Program-made: the position numbers and the translations under genes | In this document: piece after piece, positions 1 through 13,899 of the stretch | Layout: each line of letters starts with the position of its first letter | Numbering within the stretch: the stretch's first letter is position 1 | Notes under the pieces: generated by a model | The model's input: the letters and a program-made list of their open reading frames with translations, nothing else | Told to the model about the DNA's origin: nothing | Databases searched by the model: none | Source: Pogostemon cablin | Lineage: Eukaryota > Streptophyta > Magnoliopsida > Lamiales > Lamiaceae | Direction: 5' to 3' | Assembly (NCBI GenBank): GCA_023678885.1 | Contig: CM042997.1 | Coordinates: 28,526,064-28,590,063, forward strand | Length of the DNA stretch: 64,000 nt

Positions 1-3000
1 CGAACATGAACGAGGGAAGAAGAGGAGGCAAAGCATCGCCTCGAACGTTCTTCGAGATCGGAACCGAAACCTACAAAATAGAATGAAATCAAAAGTCAGG
101 AGAAAAGTTTAGTAACAATAAACGTAGCGAACCTGAACGAGGGAGGAGAGGGAGGCGATATGCATCGCCTCAAACGTTCTTCGAGAGCGGAACCGAAACT
201 TACAAAATAGATTAAAATCAAAAGTCAGAAAAGAAGTGTAGAAACAATAAACGTAGCTAACCTCAACGAGCGAGGAGGGGGAGGCGATGCATCGCCTCAA
301 ACGTTCTTCGAGATCAGAACCGAAATCTACAAAATAGATTGAAATCAAAAGTCAGAAGTGTAGAAACAATAAACGTAGCGAACCTGAACGAGAGAGGAGG
401 GAAGGTGATGCATCGCCTCGAACGTTCTTCAAGATCGGAACCGAAACCTAAAAAATAGATTGAAATCAAAAGTCAAAAGTGAAGTGTAGAAACAAAAAAC
501 GTAGCGAACCTGAACGAGCGAGAAGGGGAAGACGATGCATCGCCTCGAACGTTCTTCGAGATCGGAACCAAAAACCTACAAAAGAGATTGAAATCAAAAG
601 TCAGAAGTGATGTGTAGAAACAATAAACGTAGATAACCTGAACGGGGGAGGAGGGGGAGGCGATGCATCGTCTCAAACGTTCTTTGAGATCGGAACCGAA
701 ACCTACAAAATAGATTGAAATCAAAAGTCAGAAGTGACATGTAGAAACAACAAACATAGCGAACATGAACGGGGGAGAAGGGGGAGGCGATGCATTGCCT
801 CGAACGTTCTTCGAGATCGGAACCGAAACCTACAAAATAGATTGAAATCAAAAGTCAGAAGTGAAGTGTAGAAACAATACACATAGCAAACCTGAAAAAG
901 CGAAGAGGAGGAGGTGATGCATCGCCTCGAACGTTCTTCGAGATCGGAACCGAAACCCTACAAAATAGATTAAAATCAAAAGTCAGAAGTGAAGCGTAGA
1001 AATAATAAATGTAGCGATCTTGAACGAGCAAGGAAGGAAAGGCGATGCATCGCCTCGAACGTTCTTCCAGTTCGGAACCGAAACCTACAAAATAGATTGA
1101 AATCAAAAGTCAGAAGTACCTGAACGAGGGAAGAGGAGGAGGCGATGCATCGCCTCGAACGTTCTTCGAGATCGGAACCGAAAACTAAAAATTGATTGAA
1201 ATCAAAAGTCAAAAATGAAGTGTAGAAACAATAAACGTAGCGAACCTGAACGAGCGAGAAGGAGAAGATGATGCATCGCCTCTAACGTTCTTCGAGATCG
1301 GAACTAAAAACTTACAAAATAGATTGAAATCAAAAGTCAGAAGTGAAGTGTAGAAACAATAAACGTAGATAACCTGAACGGGAGAGGGGAGACGATTCAT
1401 CGCCTCTAGGTTCTTCGAGATCAGAAGCGAAACCAAAAAAATTGATTGAAATCAAAAGTCAAAAGTGAAGTGTAGAAACAATAAACGTAGCGAACCTCAA
1501 CGAGCGAGGAGGGGGAGGCGATGCATCGCCTCAAACGTTCTTCGAGATCAGAACCGAAACCTACAAAATAGATTGAAATCAAAAGTCAGAAGTGAAGTGT
1601 AGAAACAATAAACGTAGCGAACCTGAACGGGAGAGAAGGGGGAGGTGATGCATCGCCTCGAACGTTCTTCGAGATCGGAACCAAAACCTAAAAAATAGAT
1701 TGAAATCAAAAGTCAGAAGTGAAGTGTAGAAACAAAAAACATAGCGAACCTGAACGAGCGAGAAGGGAAAGGCGATGCATCGCCTCGAACATTCTTCGAG
1801 ATCGGAACCAAAAACCTACTAAATAGATTGAAATCAAAAGTCAGAAGTGAAGTGTATAAACAATAAACGTAGATAACCTGAACGGGGAAGAAGGGGGAGG
1901 CGATGCATCGTCTCAAACGTTCTTCGAGATCGGAACCGAAACCTACAAAATAGTTTGAAATCAAAAGTCAGAAGTGATATGTAGAAACAACAAACATAGC
2001 GAACATGAACGGGGGAGGAGGGGAAGGCGATGCATTGCCTCGAACGTTCTTCGAGATCGGAACCGAAACCTACAAAATAGATTGAAATCAAAAGTCAGAA
2101 GTGAAGTGTAGAAACAATACACGTAGCAAACCAAAACAAGCGAGGAGGAGGAGGGATGCATCGCCTCGAGTTCTTCGAGATCGGAACCGTAACCCTACAA
2201 AATAGATTGAAATCAAAAGTCAGAAGTGAAGCGTTGAAACAATAAACGTAGCGATCCTGAACGAGCAAGGAAGGAAAGGCGATGCATCGCCTAGAACGTT
2301 CTTCGAGTTCGGAACCGAAACCTACAAAATAGATTGAAATCAAAAGTCAGAAGTGAATTGTAAAAACAATAAACGTAGCGAACCTGAACGGAGGAGGAGA
2401 GGGAGGCGATTCATCGCCTCAAACGTTCTTCGAAATCGGAACCGAAACCTACAAAATAGATTGAAATCAAAAGTCAGAAGTGAAGTGTAGAAACAATAAA
2501 CGTAGCGAACCTGAACGAGAGAGGAGTGGGAGGCGATGAATCGCCTCCAACATTCTTCGAGATCGTAATCGAAACCTACAAAATAGATTGAAATAAAAAG
2601 TCAAAAGTGAATTGTAGAAACAATAAACGTAGCAAACCTGAACGAGGGAGGAGCGGGAGGCGATATGCATCGCCTCGACCGTTCCTCGAGATCGGAACCG
2701 AAACCTACAAAATAGATTCAAATCAAAAGTCAGAAGTGAAGTGTAAAAATAATAAACGTAGCGAACCTAAACGGGAGAGGAGGTGGAGGCGATGCATCGC
2801 CTCAAACGTTCTTCGAGATCAGAACCGAAACCTACAAAATAGATTGAAATCAATAGTCAGAAGTGAAGTGAAGAAACAATAAACCTAGCGAACCTCAACG
2901 AGCGAGGAGGGGGAGGTGATGGATCGCCTCGAATGTTCTTCGAGATCGGAACCGAAACCTACAAAATAGATTGAAATCAAAAGTCAGAAGTGAGGCGTAG

Positions 3001-5760
3001 AAACATTAAACGTAGCGAACCTGAACGAGCGGGAAGGGAAGACGATGCATCGCCTCGAACGTTCTTCGAGATCGGAACCGAAAACCTACAAAATAGATTG
3101 AAATCAAAAGTCCGAAGCGAAGTGTAGAAACAATAAACGTAGCGAACCTGAACGAGCGAGAAAAGAAAGACAATGCATCGCCTCAAACGTTCTTCAAGAT
3201 CGGAACCGAACACCTATAAAATAGATTGAAATCAGAAGTCTGAAGTGAAGTGTAGAAACAATAAACGTAGCGAACCTGAACGAAAGAGGAGGGGGAGGCG
3301 ATGGATCGCCTCGAACTTTCTTCGAGATCGGAACCGAAACCTACAAAATGATTGAAATCAAAAGTCAGAAGTGAAGTGTAGAAACAACAAACGTAGCAAA
3401 CCTGAACGAGAGAGGATAGGGAGGCGATACGCATCGCCTCGAACGTTCTTCGTGATCGGAACCGAAACCTACAAAATAGATTGAAATAAAAAGTCAGAAG
3501 TAAAGTGTAAAAATAATAAACGTAGCGAACCTGAATAGGGGAGGAGGGGGAGGCGATGCATCACCTCAAATGTTCTTCGAGATCGGAACCGAAACCTACA
3601 AAATAGATTGAAATCAAAAGTCAGAAGAGAAGTGTAGAAACAATAAACATAGCGAACCTGAACGAGAGAGGAATGGGAGGCGATGAATTGCCTCCAACGT
3701 TCTTCGAGATAGGAACCGAAACCTACAAAATAGATTGAAATCAAAAGTCAGAAGTTAAGTGTAAAAACAATAAACGTAGCGAACCTGAACGGGGGAGGAG
3801 GGGGAGGCGATGCATCGCCTCGAACGTTCTTCGAGATCGGAACTGAAACCTACAAAATAGATAAAAATCACAAGTCAGAAATGAAGTGTAGAAACAATAA
3901 ACGTAGCGAACCTGAACGAGGGAGAAGAGGGAGGCGATATGCATCGCCTCGAACGTTCGCCGTGATCGGAACCGAAACCTACAAAATAGATTATAGTCAA
4001 AAGTCAGAAGTGAAGTGTAAAAACAATAAACGTAGCGAACCTGAACGGGGGAGGAGGGAGAGGCGATGCATCACCTCAAACGTTCTTCGAGATCAGAACC
4101 GAAACCTACAAAATAGATTGAAATAAAAAGTCAAAAGTAAAGTGTAGAAACAATAAATGTAGCAAACCTCAACGAGCGAGGAGGGGGAGTCGATGCATCG
4201 CCTCAAACGTCCTTCGAGATCAGAACCGAAACCTACAAAATAGATTGAAATCAAAAGTCAGAAGTGAAGTGTAGAAATAATAAACGTAGCGAACCTGAAC
4301 GGGGGAGACGATTCATCGCCTCAAACGTTCTTCGAGATCGGAACCGAAACCTACAAAATAGATTGAAATCAAAAGTCAGAAGTGAAGTGTAGAAACAATA
4401 AACGTAGCGAACCTGAACGAGAGAGGAGTGGGAGGCGATGAATCGCCTCCAATATTCTTCGAGATCGTAACCGAAACCTACAAAATAGATTGAAATCAAA
4501 AGTCAGAAGTGAAGTGTAGAAACAATAAACGTAGCGAACCAGAACGAGCGAAAAGGGGAAGACGATGAATCGCCTCGAATGTTCTTCGAGTTTGGAACTG
4601 AAAACCTACAAAATAGATTGAAATCAAAAGTCAGAAGTGAAGTGTAGAAACAATAAACGTAGCGAACCTGAACGAGGGAGGAGCGGGAGACGATATGCAT
4701 CGCCTCGACCGTTCCTCGAGATCGGAACCGAAACCTACAAAATAGGTTGAAATCAAAAGTCAGAAGTGAAGTGTAAAAATAATAAACGTAGCGAACCTGA
4801 ACGGGGGAGGAGGTGGAGGCGATACATCGCCTCAAACGTTCTTCGAGATCAGAACCGAAACCTACAAAATAGATTGAAATCAAAAGTCAGAAGTGAAGTC
4901 TAGAAACAATAAACATAGCGAACCTCAACGAGCGAGGAGGGGGAGACGATGGATCGCCTCAAACGTTCTTCGAGATCAGAACCGAAACCTACAAAATAGA
5001 TTGAAATCAAAAGTCAGAAGTGAAGTGTAGAAACAATAAACGTAGCGAACCTCAACGAGCGAGGAGGGGGAGGTGATGGATCACCTCGAATGTTCTTAGA
5101 GATCGGAACCGAAACCTACAAAATAGATTGAAATCAAAAGTCAGAAGTGAGGTGTAAAAACATTAAACGTAGCGAACCTGAACGAGCGGGAAGGGAAGAT
5201 GAAGCATCACCTCGAACGTTCTTCGAGATCGGAACCGAAAACCTACAAAATAGATTGAAATCAAAAGTCAGAAGCGAAGTGTAGAAACAATAAACGTAGC
5301 GAACCTGAACGAGCGAGAAAAGAAAGACGATGCATCGCCTTAAACGTTCTTCAAGATCGGAAACGAACACCTACAAAATAGATTGAAATCAAAAGTCTGA
5401 AGTGAAGTGTAGAAACAATAAACGTAGCGAACCTGAACGAAAGAGGAGGGGGAGGCAATGGATCGCCTCGAACTTTCTTCGAGATCGGAACCGAAACCTA
5501 CAAAATAGATTGAAATCAAAAGTCAGAAGTGAAGTGTAGAAACAACATACGTAGCAAACCTGAACGAGGGAGGAGAGGGAGGCGATATGCATCGCCTCGA
5601 ACGTTCTTCGTGATCGGAACCGAAACCTGCAAAATAGATTGAAATAAAAAGTCAGAAGTTAAGTGTAAAAATAATAAACGTAGCGAACCTGAACGGGGGA
5701 GGCGATGCATCGCCTCAAACATTCTTCGAGATCAGAACCGAAACCTACAAAATAGATTGA

Positions 5761-7794
5761 AATCAAAAGTCAGAAGTGAAGTGTAAAAACAATAAACGTA
5801 GCAAACCTAAACGGGGGAGAAGGGGAGGCAATGCATCGCCTCGAACGTTCTTCGAGATTGGAACCGAAACCTTCAAAATAGATTAAAATCAAAAGTCAGA
5901 AGTGAAGTGTAAAAACAATAAACGTAGGGAACCTGAACGGGGGAGAAGGGGGAGGCGATGCATCGCCTCGAACGTTCTTCGAGATCGGAACCGAAACCTA
6001 CAAAATAGATTGAAATCAAAAGTTAGAAGTAAAGTATAGAAACAATAAACGTAGCGAACCTGAACGAGAAAGGAGGGGGAGGCGATGGATCGCCTCGAAC
6101 GTTCTTCGAGATCGGCAGCGAAACTTACAAAATAGATTGAAATCAAAAGTCATAAGTGAAGTGAAGAAACTATAAACGTAGCGAACCTGAACGAGAGAGG
6201 AGGGGGAGGCGATGCATCGCCTCGAACGTTCTTCGAGATCAGAACCGAAAACCTACAAAATAGATTGAAATCAAAAGTTAGAAGTGAAGTGTAGAAACAA
6301 TAAACGTAGCGAACCTGAACGAAGGAGGAGAGGGAGGCAATATTCATCGCCTCGAACGTTCTTCGAGATTGGAACCGAAACCAACAAAATAGATTGAAAT
6401 CAAAAGTCAGAAGTGAAGAGTAAAAACAATAAACGTAGCGAACCTGAACGGGGGAGGAGGAAGAGGCGATGCATCGCCTCAAACGTTCTTCGAGATCAAA
6501 ATCAAAACCTACAAAATAGATTGAAATCAAAAGTCAGAAATGAAGTATAGAAACAATAAACGTAGCGAACCTGAACGAGAGAGGAGGGGAGGCGATGCAT
6601 CGCCTCGAACGATCTTCGAGATCGGAACCGAAACCTACAAAAAAGATTTAAATCAAAAGTCAGAAGTGAAGTGTAAAAACAATAAACGTAGCGAACGTGA
6701 ACGGGGGAGGAGGGGGAGGCAATGCATCGCCTAAAACGTTCTTCTAGATCAGAACCGAAACCTACAAAATAGATTGAAATCAAAAGTCAGAAGTGAAGTG
6801 TAAAAACAATAAACGTAGCAAACCTGAACGGGGGAGAAGGGGAGGCGATGCATCGCCTCGAACGTTCTTCGAGATCGGAACCGAAACCTTCAAAATAGAT
6901 TAAAATCAAAAGTCAGAAGTGAAGTGTAAAAACAATAAACATAGCGAACCTGAACGGGGGAGAAGGGGGAGGCGATGCATCACCTTGAACGTTCTTCGAG
7001 ATAGGAACCGAAACCTACAAAATAGATTGAAATCAAAAGTCAGAAGTGAAGTATAGAAACAATAAACGTAGCGAACTTGAACGAGAAAGGAGGGGGAGGC
7101 GATGGATCGCCTCGAACGTTCTTCGAGATCGGCAGCGAAACTTACAAAATAGATTGAAATCAAAAGTCATAAGTGAAGTGAAGAAACTATAAACGTAGCG
7201 AACCTAAACGAGAGAGGAGAGGGAGGCGATGCATCGCCTCGAACGTTCTTCGAGATCAAAACTGAAACCTACAAAATAGATTGATATCAAAAGTCAGAAG
7301 TGAAGTGTAGAAACAATAAACGTAGCGAACCTTAACGAGGGAGAAGAAGGAGGCAATATGCATCGCCTCGAACGATCTTCGAGATTGGAACCGAAACCAA
7401 CAAAATAGATTGAAATCAAAAGTCAGAAGTGAAGAGTAAAAACAATAAACGTAGCGAACCTGAACGGGGGAGGAGGAAGAGGCGATGCCTCGCCTCAAAC
7501 GTTCTTCGAGATCAAAATCAAAACCTACAAAATAGATTGAAATCAAAAGTCAGAAATTAAGTATAGAAACAATAAACGTAGCTAACCTGAACGAGAGAGG
7601 AGGGGGAGGAGATGCATCGCCTCGAACGATCTTCGAGATCGGAACCGAAACCTACAAAATAGATTTAAATCAAAAGTCAGAAGTGAAGTGTATAAACAAT
7701 AAACGTAGCGAACCTGAACGGGGGAGGAGGGGGAGGAGATGCATCGCCTCAAACGTCCTTCGAGATCAGAACCGAAACCTACAAAATAAATTGA
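5761..7794. repeat. Eight-monomer block duplicated in tandem inside the array
   Basis: 5761-6777 and 6778-7794 are near-identical blocks of about 1,017 bp (8 x 127). They share rare variants such as AACCTTCAAAATAGATTAAA at the start and GATCGGCAGCGAAACTTAC followed by AAGAAACTATAAACG in the middle. Sharing private variants in the same order shows a recent block duplication rather than random monomer similarity. Confidence 0.85.
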
Positions 7795-8340
7795 AATTAA
7801 AAGTCAGAAGTGAAGTGTAAAAACAATAAACGTAGCAAACCTGAACGGGGGAGAATGGGAGGCGATGCATCGCCTCGAACGTTCTTCGAGATCGAAACCA
7901 AAACCTACAAAATAGATTGAAATCAAAAGTCAGGAGTGAAATGTAGAAACAATAAACGTAGCGAACCTGAACGAGCGAGAAGGGGAAGACGATGCATCTG
8001 CTCGAACGTTCTTCGAGATCAGAACCGAAACCTACAAAATAGATTGAAATCAAAAGTCAGAAGTGAAGTGTAGAAACAATAAACGTAGCGAACCTGAACG
8101 AGCGAGAAGGGGAAGACGATGCATCGCCTCGAACATTCTTCGAGATCGGAACCGAAACCTACAAAATAGATTGAAATCAAAAGTCGGAAGTAAAGTGTAG
8201 AAACAATAAAAGTAGCAAACCAGAACGAGTAAAAAGGGAAAGATGATGCATTTCCTCGAACGTTCTTCGAGATCGGAACCGAAAACCTACAAAATAGATT
8301 GAAATCAAAAGTCTGAAGTGAAGTGTAGAAACAATAAACG

Positions 8341-11300
8341 TAGCGAACCTGAATGGGGGAGGAGTACGATGCATCGCCTCAAACGTTCTTCGAGATCAGA
8401 ACCAAAACCTACAAAATAGATTGAAATCAAAAGTCAGGAGTGAAGTGTAGAAACAATAAATGTAGCGAACCTGAACGAGCGAGAAGGGGAAGACGATGCA
8501 TCGCCTCGAACGTTCTTCGAGATCGGAATCGAAAAATACAAAATAGATTAAAATCAAAAGTCGGAAGTAAAGTGTAGAAACAATAAACGTAGCAAACCAG
8601 AACGAGCAAAAAGGGGAAGACGATGCATCGCCTCGAACGTTCTTCGTGATCGGAATCAAAAACCTAAAAAATAGATTGAAATCAAAAGTCATAAGTGAAG
8701 TGTAGAAACAATAAACGTAGCGAACCTGAACGAGCGAGAAAGGGAAGACGATGCATCGCCTCGAACGTTCTTCGATATCGGAACCGAAACCTACAAAATA
8801 TATTGAAATCAAAAGTCAGAAGTGAAGTTTAAAAACAATAAACGTAGCGAACCTGAACGGGGGAGGAGGGGGAGGCGATGCATCCCCTAAGAACGTTCTT
8901 CGAGATCAAAACCGAAACCTACAAAATAGATTGAAATCAAAAGTCAGAAATGAAGTGTAGAAACAATAAATGTAGCGAACCTGAACGAGAGAGGAGGGGG
9001 AGGCGATGCATCGCCTCGAACGATCTTCGAGATTGGAATCGAAACCTACAAAATAGATTGAAATCAAAAGTCAGAAGTGAAGTGTAAAAACAATAAACGT
9101 AGAGAACCTGAACGGGGAAGGAGGGGGAGGCGATGCATCGCCTAAAACGTTCTTCGAGATCAAAACCGAAACCTACAAAAAAGATTGAAATCAAAAGTCA
9201 GAAGTGAAGTGTAAAAACAATAAACGTAGCGAACCTCAACGAGCGATGAGGGGGAAGCGATGCATCGCCTCGAACGTTCTTCGATATCGGAACCGAAACC
9301 TACAAAATAGATTGAAATCAAAAGTTAGAAGTGAAGTGTAGAAAAAATAAATGTAGCGAACCTGAACGAGGCAGGAGAGGGAGGCAATATGCATCGCCTC
9401 GAACGTTCTTCGAGATCGGAACCGAAACCTACAAAATAGATTGAAATCAAAAGTCAGAAGTGAAGTGTAAAAACAATAAATGTAGCGAACCTGAACGGGG
9501 GAGAAGGGGGAGGCGATGCATCGCCTCGAAAGTTCTTCGAGATCGGAACCGAAACCTACAAAATAGATTGAAATCAAAATTCAGAAGTGAAGTGTAAAAA
9601 CAATAAACGTAGCGAACCTGAACGGGAGAGGAGGGGGAGGCGATGCATCCCCTCAAATGTTCTTCAAGATCAGAACCGAAACCTACAAAATAGATTGAAA
9701 TCAAAAGTCAGAAGTGAAGTGTAGAAACAATAAACATAGCGAACCTCAACGAGCAAGGAGGGAGAGGCGATGCATCGCCTCAAACGTTCTTCGAGATCGG
9801 AACCGAACACCTACAAAATAGATTGAAATCAAAAGTCAAAAGTGAAGTGCAGAAACAATAAACGTAGCGAACCTGAACGAGGGAGTAGAGGGAGGCGATA
9901 TGCATTGCCTCGAACGTTCTTCGAGATTGAAACCGAAACCTACAAAAAAGATTGAAATCAAAAGTCAGAAGTAAAGTGTAAAAACAATAAACGTAGCGAA
10001 CCTAAACGGGAGAGAAGGGAGAGGCGATGCATCACCTCGAACATTCTTCGAGATCGGAACCGAAACCTACAAAATAGATTGAAATCAAAAGTCGGAAGTA
10101 AAGTGTAGAAACAATAAAAGTAGCAAACCAGAACGAGCAAAAAGGGAAAGATGATGCATTTCCTCGAACGTTCTTCGAGATCGGAACCGAAAACCTACAA
10201 AATAGATTGAAATCAAAAGTCCGAAGTGAAGTGTAGAAACAATAAACGTAGCGAACCTGAATGAGCGAGAAAGGGAAGACGATGCATCGCCTCGAACATT
10301 CTTCGAGATCGGAACCGAAAACCTACAAAATAGACTGAAATCAAAAGACAGAAGTGAATTGTAGAAAACATAAACGTAGCGAACATGAACGATGGAGGAG
10401 AGGGAGGCGATATGCATCGCCTCGAACGTTCTTCGAGATCGGAACCGAAACCTACCAAATAGATTGAAATGAAAAGTCAGAAGTGAAGTGTAAAAACAAT
10501 AAACGTAGCGAACCTGAACGGGGGAGGCGATGCATCGCCTCAAACGTTCTTCGGGATCAAAACCGAAACCTACAAAATAGATTGAAATCAAAAGTCAGAA
10601 GTGAAGTGTAGAAACAATAAATGTAGCGAACCTCAACGAGCGAGGAGGGGGAGGCGATGCATCGCCTCGAACGTTTCTTCGAGATCGGAACCAAAACCAA
10701 CAAAATAGATTGAAATCAAAAGTCAGAAGTGAAGTGTAGAAACAATAAACGTAGCGAACCTGAACGAGGGAGGAGAGGGAGGCGATATGCATCGCCTCGA
10801 ACGTTCTTCGAGATCGGAACCGAAACCTACAAAATAGATTGAAATCAAAAGACACAAGTAAAGTGTAAAAACATAAAACGTAGCGAAACTGAACGGGGGA
10901 GAAGTGGGAGGCGATGCATCGCCTCGAACGTTCTTCGAGATTGGAACCGAAACCTACAAAATAGATTGAAATCAAAATTCAGTAGTGAAGGGTAGAAACA
11001 ATAAACTTAGCGAACCTGAACGAGGGAGGAGGTGGAGGCGATGCACGTTCTTCGAGATCGTAACCAAAACCTGTAAAATGGATTGAAATCAAAAGTCACA
11101 AGTGAAGTGTAGAAATAATAAACGTAGCGAACCTGAATGAGAGAGGAGGGGGAGGCGATGCATCACCTCAAACGTTCTTCGAGATTAGAACCGAAACCTA
11201 CAAAATAGATTGAAATCAAAAGTCAGAAGTGAAATGTAGAAACAATAAACGTAGCGAACCTGAATGGGGGAGGAGTACAATGCATCGCCTCAAACGTTCT

Positions 11301-13120
11301 TCGAGATCAGAACCAAAACCTACAAAATAGATTGAAATCAAAAGTCAGGAGTGAAGTGTAGAAACAATAAATGTAGCGAACCTGAACGAGCGAGAAGGGG
11401 AAGACGATGCATCGCCTCGAACGTTCTTCGAGATCGGAATCGAAAAATACAAAATAGATTAAAATCAAAAGTCGGAAGTAAAGTGTAGAAACAATAAACG
11501 TAGCAAACCAGAACGAGCAAAAAGGGGAAGACGATGCATCTCCTCGAACGTTCTTCGTGATCGGAATCAAAAACCTAAAAAATAGATTGAAATCAAAAGT
11601 CATAAGTGAAGTGTAGAAACAATAAACGTAGCGAACCTGAACGAGCGAGAAAGGGAAGGCGATGCATCGCCTCGAACATTCTTTGAGATCGGAAACGAAA
11701 ACCTACAAAATAGATTGAAATCAAAAGTCAAAAGTGAAGTGTAGAAACAATAAACGTAGCGAACCTGTACGATGGAGGAAAGGGAGGCGATATGCATCGC
11801 CTCGAACGTTCTTCGAGATCGGAACCGAAACCTACAAAATATATTGAAATCAAAAGTCAGAAGTGAAGTTTAAAAACAATAAACGTAGCGAACCTGAACG
11901 GGGGAGGAGGGGGAGGCGATGCATCCCCTAAAAACGTTCTTCGAGATCAAAACCGAAACCTACAAAATAGATTGAAATCAAAAGTCAGAAATGAAGTGTA
12001 GAAACAATAAATGTAGCGAACCTGAACGAGAGAGGAGGGGGAGGCGATGCATCGCCTCGAACGATCTTCGAGATTGGAATCGAAACCTACAAAATAGATT
12101 GAAATCAAAAGTCAGAAGTGAAGTGTAAAAATAATAAACGTAGAGAACCTGAACGGGGAAGGAGGGGGAGGCGATGCATCGCCTAAAACGTTCTTCGAGA
12201 TCAAAACCGAAACCTACAAAAAAGATTGAAATCAAAAGTCAGAAGTGAAGTGTAAAAACAATAAACGTAGCGAACCTCAACGAGCGATGAGGGGGAGGCG
12301 ATGCATCGCCTCGAACGTTCTTCGATATCGGAACCGAAACCTACAAAATAGATTGAAATCAAAAGTTAGAAGTGAAGTGTAGAAAAAATAAATGTAGGGA
12401 ACCTGAACGAGGGAGGAGAGGGAGGCAATATGCATCGCCTCGAACGTTCTTCGAGATCGGAACCGAAACCTACAAAATAGATTGAAATCAAAAGTCAGAA
12501 GTAAAGTGTAAAAACAATAAATGTAGCGAACCTAAACGGGGGAGAAGGGGGAGGCGATGCATCGCCTCGAAAGTTCTTCGAGATCGGAACCGAAACCTAC
12601 AAAATAGATTGAAATCAAAATTCAGAAGTGAAGTGTAAAAACAATAAACGTAGCGAACCTGAACGGGAGAGGAGGGGGAGGCGATGCATCCCCTCAAATG
12701 TTCTTCAAGATCAGAACCGAAACCTAAAAAATAGATTGAAATCAAAAGTCAGAAGTGAAGTGTAGAAACAATAAACATAGCGAACCTCAACGAGCGAGGA
12801 GGGAGAGGCGATGCATCGCCTCAAACGTTCTTCGAGATCGGAACCGAACACCTACAAAATAGATTGAAATCAAAAGTCAGAAGTGAAGTGTAGAAACAAT
12901 AAACGTAGCGAACCTGAACGAGGGAGGAGAGGGAGGCGATATGCATTGCCTCGAACGTTCTTCGAGATTGAAACCGAAACCTACAAAAAAGATTGAAATC
13001 AAAAGTCAGAAGTAAAGTGTAAAAACAATAAACGTAGCTAACCTAAACGGGAGAGAAGGGAGAGGCGATGCATCACCTCGAACATTCTTCGAGATCGGAA
13101 CCGAAACCTACAAAATAGAT
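8341..13120. repeat. Long block duplication inside the array (8341-10080 and 11252-13120)
   Basis: The rare GAATGGGGGAGGAGTAC monomer at about 8350 recurs at about 11261, an offset of 2,911 bp. From about 8,940 onward the matching offset is 3,041 bp, so one ~130 bp monomer was gained or lost in one copy. Shared private variants include GGAATCGAAAAATACAAAAT, GCATCCCCTAA and the TTCAAGATCAG monomers. The two copies are separated by unrelated monomers, so they arose by segmental amplification. Confidence 0.8.
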
Positions 13121-13899
13121 TGAAATCAAAAGTCAGAAGTGAAGTGTAAAAACAATAAACATAGCGAACCTGAACGGGGGAGAAGGCAGAGGTGATGCAT
13201 CGCCTCGAACGTTCTTCGAGATCGGAACTGAAACCTACAAAATAGATTGAAATCAAAAGTCAGAAGTGAAGTATAGAAAAAATAAACATAGCGAACCTGA
13301 ACGAGAGAGGAGGGGGAGACGATGGATCGCGTCGAACGTTCTTCGAGATCGGAAGAAAAACCTACAAAATAGATTGAAATCAAAAGTCAGAAGTGAAGTG
13401 AAGAAACTATAAACATAGCGAACCTGAACGAGAGAGGAGGGGGAGGCGATGCATCGCCTCGAACGTTCTTCGAGATCGGAACTGAAACCTACAAAATAGA
13501 TTGAAATAAAAAGTCAATAGTGAAGTGTAGAAATAATAAACGTAGCGAACCTGAACGAGGGAGGAGGCGAAGGCGATGCATTGCCTCCAACGTTCTTCGA
13601 GATCGTAACCGAAACCTACAAAATGGATTGAAATCAAAAGTCAGAAGTGAAGTGTAGAAATAATAAACGTAGCGAGCCTGAACGAGAGAGGAGGGAGAGG
13701 CGATGCATCGCCTCAAACGTTTTTCGAGATCAAAACCGAAACCTACAAAATAGATTGAAATCAAAAGTCAGAAGTAAAGTGTAGAAACAATAAACGTAGC
13801 GAACCTGAACGGGGGAGGAGGAGGAGGCGATGCATCGCCTCAAACGTTCTTCGAGATCAGAACCGAAACCTACAAAATGGATTGAAATCAAAAGTCAGG